The translations under genes and the position numbers were made by a program. Shown here piece by piece: positions 7,373 to 12,768 of a DNA stretch of 12,768 nt (the first letter of the stretch is position 1; every line of letters begins with the position of its first letter). Origin of the DNA: Acidobacteriaceae bacterium UBA1795 (GTDB lineage: Bacteria; Acidobacteriota; Terriglobia; Terriglobales; Acidobacteriaceae); assembly GCA_002314435.1 (NCBI GenBank), contig DCFV01000169.1, positions 1-12,768 on the forward strand. Direction: 5' to 3'. A model generated the notes under the pieces. That model was given only the letters and a program-made list of their open reading frames with translations, had not been told where the DNA came from and ran no database searches.

Positions 7373-8506
7373 CTATTTCTCCGCTTCGCCCACAGCGCGG
7401 CTGGTCTCCACCCGCGAGGCACGCAACAGCCGCGCAATCTGTTTCATATGCAGTTGCACTGCATAAGCACGCAGAATCTCGGCCTGCGCAAACTGCGCGC
7501 CGGTGTGCCGCACTTCGGCCATGCGTGCCTCCAGTTGTGCAATATCCTCTTCAAGATTGACGCCCGGCGGTGGCACGTGGAACCGCCAGTGGTGTACGCA
7601 ACCCGCCACATGGTGAAAGCCGCTGTGAATGTCCAGAGCCAGGCGCCCGAGCGCAGGCTCCAGTTGCTGCGCATAGACATCCTGATGCGTATCCTGCACA
7701 GCGAATTCCAGTGCCACAAGCGCGTCGTAAATAGAGCGGCCAAATTGCGCCAGCATGCCCAGTCCCTCGCGCCAGCCCGGTCCGCCTGAGGGCTCGTTGC
7801 GCGCTGCCTCCAGCAGTTGGTTGTTGCTGCGCAGCACGGCCAGCGCATCTTCCCGTGCCGCGGCCAGGTTCTCAGCGGGCTTTCCGCGGAACCCTTGCAG
7901 AATGGCCTCAAAGAACGCGCCCAGCACCAGAAACTCCTGCGCCAGTCCGTCACGCAGGCGCAGCCGCGCACGGTCCGGAAACACCAGGGTGGACACAGCC
8001 AGTGCCACTAGAATGCCTAGGATCACCTCGCTCACGCGGTCCAGTGCAACCGTCCAGTGCGAGCCGCCCTGTCCCACCAACATCACAATCGTGATCGTCA
8101 CACCGGCCAGCCGGGAGCTGCTACGGAATCCCAGCAGTCCGCACACTGTAACTGCCGCCAACACGGCGAGGAGATAATTCCATGGCAGCGTGCCAAACAG
8201 GCTAAAGCTAAAGCCGAATGCTGCTCCAATCAGCGTGCCCAGCAGCCGGTCTCGCGATGCGCCAATGGTCGACCCAAAGTTCGACTGCAGTACGATGATG
8301 GCGCTGATGGCGCCCCAGTAGCCGTCGTGCAGACCAAACCGCATCGCCAGCCACCAGCACAGCGCCGCAGCAAGCGCGGTCTTTGTCGCGTGAATCAGCA
8401 GGCGGCGATGCTCCCAGCTAAGCCAGCCGCTGCTCGACTGCGGCTCCAGGCGCAGCTTCAGGGCAAGCTGCTGCTGCGACAACGTCTTCTTCGCTCCAAG
8501 GCGCAT
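7373..8506 (-). CDS. FUSC-family inner-membrane protein (fusaric acid resistance / aromatic acid exporter-like)
   Basis: This 377-residue protein has an N-terminal membrane module: about six hydrophobic segments, roughly 36-57, 62-80, 88-104, 109-126, 132-146 and 158-177. The region GYWGAISAIIVLQ (62-74), followed by STIGASRDRLLGTLIGAAFG, is the FUSC signature shared with YccS, YhfK and AaeB. A soluble, helix-rich Ala/Leu/Glu domain of about 200 residues follows. E. coli relatives of about 650-720 residues carry two such units; this has one. Family members are linked to efflux of aromatic acids or to unknown envelope roles; the substrate here is unknown. The start is fixed by an in-frame TGA at 8513-8515 just upstream, with GAGG at 8511-8514. 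It is transcribed divergently from the dehydrogenase gene. Confidence 0.82.
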   Translation of the reverse strand: MRLGAKKTLSQQQLALKLRLEPQSSSGWLSWEHRRLLIHATKTALAAALCWWLAMRFGLHDGYWGAISAIIVLQSNFGSTIGASRDRLLGTLIGAAFGFSFSLFGTLPWNYLLAVLAAVTVCGLLGFRSSSRLAGVTITIVMLVGQGGSHWTVALDRVSEVILGILVALAVSTLVFPDRARLRLRDGLAQEFLVLGAFFEAILQGFRGKPAENLAAAREDALAVLRSNNQLLEAARNEPSGGPGWREGLGMLAQFGRSIYDALVALEFAVQDTHQDVYAQQLEPALGRLALDIHSGFHHVAGCVHHWRFHVPPPGVNLEEDIAQLEARMAEVRHTGAQFAQAEILRAYAVQLHMKQIARLLRASRVETSRAVGEAEK

Positions 8507-8720
8507 ACGGCCTCATCGTCTCCCGCGGCTTTGCACCCAGCGTGTGCAGGCCGACCTCTATTCTCGCAAAAGAGGCCGATCCTCTCCGGTTGCCTATTCA
8601 TATTCTTCTGCTCTGGCCTCCTGTCGGTCTGTGCTGGCTGCCACCGCAGTTCAAGTATTAGCGGAGACTTTGACCGTGTAGCATAAATGCAGGCCCAAAT
8701 CATGGGCTTCCACGGACAAA
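8507..8720. other. 214-nt divergent intergenic region
   Basis: This spacer separates the starts of the FUSC gene (-) and the dehydrogenase gene (+), so it should hold promoters for both. It is less GC-rich than its flanks near 8601-8700. CCTCT (8555-8559) and AGAGG (8571-8575) form a weak inverted repeat. TTGACC at 8670-8675 resembles a -35 box but has no -10 box at proper spacing. No small gene or RNA is evident. Confidence 0.5.
8693..8707. promoter_or_regulatory. short inverted repeat just before the dehydrogenase start
   Basis: GCCCA (8693-8697) and TGGGC (8703-8707) are perfect inverted arms around a 5-nt spacer, 13 nt before ATG 8721. It could be an operator half-site pair or an mRNA hairpin hindering ribosome access; at this length it could also be chance. 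Confidence 0.25.
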
Positions 8721-9692
8721 ATGCTACGAGTCGGATATCCAGCCACCATTGCCGCTGAGTTTTTCGCAGCCTTCCCTCGTGAGGTCGAACTTATCCCGCT
8801 TTCCGAAGATCTGGATCACGATGTCGAGATCGACGTCTGGATTCCCGATCCCTATCCGGCGCGCTCGCAGCGCATTGCGCCACATTTGCGAGGCATTAAG
8901 CTCGTGCTCTCACTCATGGCAGGCACCGAGTGGATCCCCGCCGCCGTGGGCCCACACGTCACCATCTGCAACGCGCGAGGCGCCCACAATGTTTCCACTG
9001 CGGAGTGGACGCTTTCGGCCATCCTTGCGACTCTCAAGTACTTCCCGTTCTACGTCGAAGTGCAGCAAACGGGCCACTGGAAGCGGCGCTTTGAGGCAAC
9101 AGCCCATTACGAACAAATCAGCGGCAAACCGCATCGGCTTTATCCGCCGGTGATGCTCGAAGAACTGACCGCCAAGCGCGTGCTGCTGGTGGGCCATGGC
9201 GCCATCGGTCAGGAGATCGAGCGCATGCTCGCGCCGTTCCACGTCGAACTCGAGCGCGTCGCCCGCACCGCGCGCACCGAGCCGAAGGTGCATCCCGTCA
9301 GCCAGCTTGACGCACTCATTCCATGGGCCGAAGTGATTGTGCTCATCCTCCCGCTCACACCCGAGTCCCTCCACCTCATCGGGCCGCGCCAGTTCGCGCT
9401 CATGCGGCAGGGAACTCTGCTGGTCAACGCCGCGCGCGGAGCTATCGTCGATACCGACGCCCTCGTCGACGCGCTGCAGAAGGGCGGCATTCGCGCCGCT
9501 GTCGATGTCACCGACCCGGAGCCTCTACCTGTCGGCCATCCCCTGTGGAACTGCCCGAATCTGTTCCTCACGCCGCACATCGCTGGCTCCACGCCGCAGT
9601 TCGCGCCGCGATCTATCCAGACCGCGCTCGACGAGCTTAAGCGTTATATGGCAGGCGAGCCGCTCTCCAACGTCGTGCGTCCGGCTGTCTGA
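8721..9692 (+). CDS. D-2-hydroxyacid dehydrogenase family protein (NAD(P)-binding)
   Basis: This 323-residue protein belongs to the D-isomer-specific 2-hydroxyacid dehydrogenases, which interconvert 2-oxoacids and D-2-hydroxyacids. The Rossmann motif is LLVGHGAIGQE (155-165; GxGxxG at 158, 160, 163). Catalytic residues by motif are R239 in VNAARGAIVD, E267 in DVTDPEPLP and H286 in LTPHIAGST. The N-terminal part is the split catalytic domain, with LSLMAGTEWI (63-72) near the substrate site. Residues about 118-148 between the domains (GHWKRRFEA onward) look longer than in compact relatives. Substrate is unknown: phosphoglycerate, glyoxylate/hydroxypyruvate and lactate-type enzymes share these motifs. 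The start follows an in-frame TAG (8679-8681); only a weak GGA (8714-8716) precedes it. Its 3' end overlaps the opposing pnuC-like gene by 49 bp. Confidence 0.88.
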   Translation: MLRVGYPATIAAEFFAAFPREVELIPLSEDLDHDVEIDVWIPDPYPARSQRIAPHLRGIKLVLSLMAGTEWIPAAVGPHVTICNARGAHNVSTAEWTLSAILATLKYFPFYVEVQQTGHWKRRFEATAHYEQISGKPHRLYPPVMLEELTAKRVLLVGHGAIGQEIERMLAPFHVELERVARTARTEPKVHPVSQLDALIPWAEVIVLILPLTPESLHLIGPRQFALMRQGTLLVNAARGAIVDTDALVDALQKGGIRAAVDVTDPEPLPVGHPLWNCPNLFLTPHIAGSTPQFAPRSIQTALDELKRYMAGEPLSNVVRPAV

Positions 9693-10279
9693 GTCGCCTC
9701 GGCTGCGCGGCGCCAGTCGCGCAGCCCCAGCACGGCCAGCCCAACCAGCACCAGGTACAGCAGCGCCGTGGCCCAAAGGTCCTTGTAGATGTATTCGCCA
9801 ATGTAGATCGTATCCACCGCGATCCATAGCCACCAGTTGGCCGTATGCTTGCGCGCTTGCCACCAACTTGCCACAAGGCTGAAGCTGGCCAGCGCCGCAT
9901 CAAGAAACGGCAACGCCGCATGTAGCTGGCGAGTGATTTCGCCCAGGATGAAGCTGCCGATGGCGCCCGCTACAAGTGCGATCAGCAGGCTTATCAGCGC
10001 CAGCGGCTCAACGCGCACTTCGCCCTCTTCCCGCACGCCGCGCCACCAGTGCCACCATCCGTACAGAGTGAATGCAATGAAGAAAACCTGCAGCAGCGCG
10101 TCCGACAATAGCTGAGCGCGATAGAACACCACAAGGTAGAGAAGGTCAGCGGCCAGCACGATGGGCCAGCACAGCATTGAGCGCCGCGTGGTCAGCCAGA
10201 TGCCAACCACCGTGGTGAGAAAGCCAGCCAGCTCCACGCCGTGGGCCGCCATGTAGTCCGCAATCGTTGTCCAACTCAT
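9644..10279 (-). CDS. PnuC-family vitamin transporter (nicotinamide riboside or thiamine type)
   Basis: This is a 211-residue inner-membrane protein with about seven hydrophobic segments (roughly 13-30, 36-53, 59-79, 92-113, 125-140, 148-165, 168-187), as in PnuC. Family landmarks are VFFIAFTLYGWWHW (65-78), WWQARKH (139-145), NWWLWIAVDTIYI (148-160) and YKDLWATALLYL (165-176). Members let a vitamin nucleoside or thiamine across the inner membrane; a cytoplasmic kinase then traps it. I take ATG 10279 over the upstream ATG (10312, 11 residues longer) because it forms an ATGA overlap with the kinase gene and gives the family N-terminus. The last 16 residues, after the conserved domain, are encoded opposite the dehydrogenase 3' end. 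PnuC versus PnuT specificity cannot be read by eye, so I give no symbol. Confidence 0.9.
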   Translation of the reverse strand: MSWTTIADYMAAHGVELAGFLTTVVGIWLTTRRSMLCWPIVLAADLLYLVVFYRAQLLSDALLQVFFIAFTLYGWWHWWRGVREEGEVRVEPLALISLLIALVAGAIGSFILGEITRQLHAALPFLDAALASFSLVASWWQARKHTANWWLWIAVDTIYIGEYIYKDLWATALLYLVLVGLAVLGLRDWRRAAEATQTAGRTTLESGSPAI

Positions 10280-11481
10280 CGCCCTGTCGTTACCTCGCGC
10301 CTTTCCGCCCACGCGCTAATCGCCTTCAGCAGTTGTTTCCCCCGCCCGCTGTGATACCAGCGCGCATGGCCCACCAGGTAGTCCTCAGTTGCCACTCGCG
10401 CCCGCTCGGGATCATGCAGCGCACTAAGAAAATAGTCGGCCTCGGTCAGCGCAAACTCCGCGTGACATAACGCTAGCATCGGCGCCAGCGCTCCAGCCTC
10501 TGCCCGAGAGAGCGAACGCACGGACTCATATCCGTCGAGCAGACCCGCAAGATGGTCGTAGTGCACCGGCACACGTTCGTCCTGTGCAGAATCGCTCGTA
10601 AGCACAAGCCACTCCACCACATTGCGCTCGATAGCCTGCGCCAGATCATGCACTGCGTTGGTACGGTCAGAAAGTCCGAAATCGATGATCGCTGCAGCGT
10701 AGGCGTTATCGCTCGCATCGCTCCACAGCAGGTTCGAAGCATGTAGATCGTTGTGCGTCCAAAGGTGGGGCATTGCCGAAAGGGATGGCCGCAGTCCATG
10801 GTGGAACGGCTCAAGCAACTCCAGCGCCTGCGCGCAGTGGCAGCGCGTTGTCGCGTCCTGCGCGAGCGCGGGCCGTGCTTCCAAGTAGCTCTCCAGGGCG
10901 CCCTCCGCGTCCTCGCTGGCAAAGATCGAGAAGCTTGCCACCAGCGGCTGAGCCTTGCGCGCTGGGGCAGCGTAACCCTGCGCAGCCACATGCAATCGTG
11001 CTAAGGCCGCACCCGCGGCACGCGCGTGTGCAACTGTCAGAAAGGGAGTCCACGAAATCGCATCTTCGTAGAGATCAACTCCCCGCGGCGTGGAATGAAC
11101 CTCGTAGGTCCACTCGCCGCGTACCAATGCTGACTCTCCGGCAGCCGTGCGCAATACTCGCGGCACCGCTGCTCCCTGCTCATGCAGGTGATCGAGGAAC
11201 GCATGCTCCTCGTTCAATCCCGCCGCATCACGCACGCAGCGCAGATGGCGCTTTATGAAAACCTGCTCCATACCCACCCGTACCACGCTTGCTGCGGAGA
11301 ACGGCCTTGGGCTGGCGGAAAGAATTCGCACCGGCCCGCTCAGTCCCTCGAATTCCGCGAGAAGCGCACGCACTTCTTCCGGCATCAGCGGAGGCCAGTC
11401 CGCCTCCACCAGCGTGCCATCCAGTCCGTGCACTTTGGCTGCTGTATTCATCGCGATCGAGTCTTCTTCTGCATCGTTCAA
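10276..11481 (-). CDS. APH-fold small-molecule kinase, probable vitamin kinase paired with the PnuC-like transporter
   Basis: This 401-residue protein has the aminoglycoside/choline/thiamine kinase fold. There is an N-lobe with a probable ATP-anchoring lysine K77 (VFIKRH), a catalytic loop LWTHNDLHASNLLW with H243, D245 and N250 (H-x-D-x(4)-N), and a metal-binding D267 (IIDFGLSD). The family includes thiamine kinase, choline kinase, methylthioribose kinase, homoserine kinase II and antibiotic kinases. It lies between a TonB-dependent receptor (12-nt gap) and a PnuC-like transporter (ATGA overlap). That context argues for trapping an imported vitamin by phosphorylation, not for drug resistance. 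The start used is TTG 11481, bounded upstream by tandem TAG codons and preceded by AGGA (11489-11492, 7-nt spacer). ATG 11451, 10 codons later, is the alternative, with a weaker site. Confidence 0.82.
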   Translation of the reverse strand: MNDAEEDSIAMNTAAKVHGLDGTLVEADWPPLMPEEVRALLAEFEGLSGPVRILSASPRPFSAASVVRVGMEQVFIKRHLRCVRDAAGLNEEHAFLDHLHEQGAAVPRVLRTAAGESALVRGEWTYEVHSTPRGVDLYEDAISWTPFLTVAHARAAGAALARLHVAAQGYAAPARKAQPLVASFSIFASEDAEGALESYLEARPALAQDATTRCHCAQALELLEPFHHGLRPSLSAMPHLWTHNDLHASNLLWSDASDNAYAAAIIDFGLSDRTNAVHDLAQAIERNVVEWLVLTSDSAQDERVPVHYDHLAGLLDGYESVRSLSRAEAGALAPMLALCHAEFALTEADYFLSALHDPERARVATEDYLVGHARWYHSGRGKQLLKAISAWAERREVTTGR

Positions 11482-11488
11482 ACGCTCA

Positions 11489-11492
11489 TCCT
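11489..11492 (-). promoter_or_regulatory. ribosome binding site supporting a TTG start for the kinase gene
   Basis: Read on the minus strand, AGGA (within TAGTAGGA) overlaps the second of two tandem stop codons after the receptor gene and lies 7 nt before TTG 11481. The competing ATG at 11487-11489 is too close to this site and opens only a 3-codon frame (Met-Ser-Val-stop). Confidence 0.5.
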
Positions 11493-11493
11493 A

Positions 11494-12768
11494 CTAGAAC
11501 GCGTAGTGCGCGGAAAGCCGTACCGTCGCAGGCGCACCCTGGTGGATAAACGTATCGCCGTAGTTGGCGCCCGTGTCCTTCCAGTAGCGCTTGTTCAGAA
11601 TATTGTCTGCGTAGAGACGCAGTGTCAGGCGGCCATGCTCGCCGCCGGGGTTCCAGCGCGCACCCAGGTTGAACAGGTTGTAGCCTCCAACGCTCACCGT
11701 ATCGTCGCGCGTAGCTTTCTTGCTGCTCGTATAGCTCCACCCGGGCAGCAGGTGAAGTCCGCGTGTGTGGGGCAGAGCGGCATCTGCAAACACTGTCACT
11801 CGTGCGCGTGGAACATTGATCACCTGCTTGTCGTTGTACGACTCCGTGGCAGAGTCGTCAGACCGTGCACGTATCGCCGCGCCCGATGCGGTCAACTGCA
11901 GCCAGCTTGCAGCCTTTCCTTGCGCGTTAACTTCCAGGCCGGAGTGCGTCTCATGGCCATCGGACTCGAAGCACGGATCGCCCTCAGCAACATCGCCGCC
12001 GGTCAGCAGGCTGGTCGTGCAAAAGCTGTCTGCCCCTGCGATGGTACGCGGATAAAAGAAGGGTTGCCGCATGCGGAACAGGGAAGCGGTGAGCAGTACC
12101 TGTCGCTCATACTTCACGCCCACTTCAGACTGTCGCGTGAAGAACGGGTCCAGAAAGGCTGCCGAGTTATCCACCCACCACGGAGCCTGCGGGCCCAGCG
12201 AAAGCAGCACTCCATAGTTGCCATAGAGCATCAGCTGCTTGGTCGGTGCATAGGTAGCAGCATACTGTGGAAGCCACAGCGAGCGCGGCCTCTCGGGATA
12301 GTTGAAGTCGCTCACGCGTGCGTAGCGGCCGCCTGCCAGCAGCGCCACGCCGCCAGGTAGATGGACACGATCCTGCACAATCGCCGAGGCCTGATGGTTG
12401 TAGTCCGCCAGCACCGCTGGATCAGCGTGCAGGTAAGGATCCTCCGGAGCATAGTAGGTGTTTGGCTGATAGACATTCTCAACGCCAATCGGCACGTAAA
12501 CAATCGTGGGCGAGAGGTCCACGCTGCGGTGGAACAGTGATCCGCCGCCGACCACGTCATGCGTCAGCGGGCCAGTGGCAAAGTGCCCTTGCACAAGCGC
12601 TTCGCCCACTGCGTCAATGCGCACTTCGCCCGGGCTGCGATAGTCGTAGATCTCGTAGCTGCCGTCCGGGCAGAAGAAAGCGGCATTCGTGCACAATTGG
12701 TTGCCGTCCGCATCCAGTGCCGTACCGTACGGGTAGATCACGTTGTCGTCAACCAGCGAGTGGCTGTA
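11494..12768 (-). CDS. TonB-dependent outer-membrane receptor, C-terminal beta-barrel part (5' end outside window)
   Basis: The frame is open from the window edge to TAG 11494-11496, giving 424 residues. The GTG at 12741 is internal: nine upstream codons continue in frame, so the start lies beyond the window. The sequence is alternating amphipathic strands with Tyr/Asp/Asn-rich loops. It has the barrel landmarks TRQSEVGVKYE, INVPRARVTVFA and LYADNILNKRYW, then a terminal strand GAPATVRLSAHYAF ending in Phe, the signal for barrel assembly by BAM. Such receptors import siderophores, cobalamin, thiamine and other scarce molecules using TonB energy. The terminal pattern resembles siderophore-type receptors, but the downstream kinase and PnuC-like genes point to a vitamin. 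Two Cys pairs (26/33 and 250/266, counted from the window edge) may form loop disulfides. Plug and signal peptide are not visible. Confidence 0.92.
   Translation of the reverse strand, partial: YSHSLVDDNVIYPYGTALDADGNQLCTNAAFFCPDGSYEIYDYRSPGEVRIDAVGEALVQGHFATGPLTHDVVGGGSLFHRSVDLSPTIVYVPIGVENVYQPNTYYAPEDPYLHADPAVLADYNHQASAIVQDRVHLPGGVALLAGGRYARVSDFNYPERPRSLWLPQYAATYAPTKQLMLYGNYGVLLSLGPQAPWWVDNSAAFLDPFFTRQSEVGVKYERQVLLTASLFRMRQPFFYPRTIAGADSFCTTSLLTGGDVAEGDPCFESDGHETHSGLEVNAQGKAASWLQLTASGAAIRARSDDSATESYNDKQVINVPRARVTVFADAALPHTRGLHLLPGWSYTSSKKATRDDTVSVGGYNLFNLGARWNPGGEHGRLTLRLYADNILNKRYWKDTGANYGDTFIHQGAPATVRLSAHYAF

Noticed and set aside
8057..8686. Plus-strand open frame of 209 codons opposite the 5' part of the FUSC gene
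   Set aside because: The minus strand encodes the FUSC membrane segments and signature; this frame is low-complexity Gln/Arg/Ala sequence.
8670..8687. TTGACC followed by CATAAA as a promoter for the dehydrogenase gene
   Set aside because: The two boxes are only about 6 nt apart instead of about 17, so they cannot form a standard promoter together.
10276..11481. Antibiotic resistance (aminoglycoside phosphotransferase) as the function of the APH-fold gene
   Set aside because: Fold membership alone does not imply drug resistance; the tight operon with a PnuC-like transporter and an outer-membrane receptor favours a nutrient substrate.
11182..12360. Plus-strand open frame of 392 codons opposite the kinase and receptor
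   Set aside because: It spans the junction of two clearly coding minus-strand genes, and its translation is rich in Arg, Gln, Cys and His without domain features.

Overview
The window is GC-rich, densely coded DNA from a Gram-negative bacterium: it holds a TonB-dependent outer-membrane receptor, a monofunctional hisB and a long-form hisG. The gene style and an unusual HisA active-site loop (GEG in place of the usual RDG) fit Acidobacteriota (Terriglobia). That placement is an inference, not something the sequence proves. I see no rRNA, tRNA, CRISPR array, insertion sequence or phage gene.

Region 1 (1-6077, + strand) is a compact histidine operon: hisI (3' end only), hisG, hisD, hisC, hisB, hisH, hisF, hisA. 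Seven of the eight genes overlap a neighbour or meet it without a gap; the only gap is 25 nt between hisG and hisD. Together they cover ATP phosphoribosylation (HisG), PRAMP cyclohydrolase (HisI), the isomerase (HisA), IGP synthase (HisH/HisF), dehydratase (HisB), aminotransferase (HisC) and histidinol dehydrogenase (HisD). hisE (PRATP pyrophosphohydrolase) and a histidinol-phosphate phosphatase are not in the window, and HisI has no fused HisE domain. The order is unusual because hisI precedes hisG and hisF precedes hisA.

Region 2 (6078-9692) has stand-alone metabolic and membrane genes. A 111-nt gap with two small hairpins leads to a class I PLP aminotransferase (+). Converging on it is a single-unit FUSC-family membrane protein (-). 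A 214-nt divergent spacer follows, then a D-2-hydroxyacid dehydrogenase family protein (+).

Region 3 (9644-12768, - strand) reads right to left as TonB-dependent receptor (5' end outside the window), APH-fold small-molecule kinase, and PnuC-family transporter. The junctions are 12 nt and an ATGA overlap, so this is very probably one transcript. The arrangement is outer-membrane import, inner-membrane facilitated import, and cytoplasmic trapping by phosphorylation. It suggests a vitamin salvage operon for thiamine (PnuT-like) or nicotinamide riboside (PnuC-like), and is the most interesting element here. The substrate cannot be settled from this sequence.
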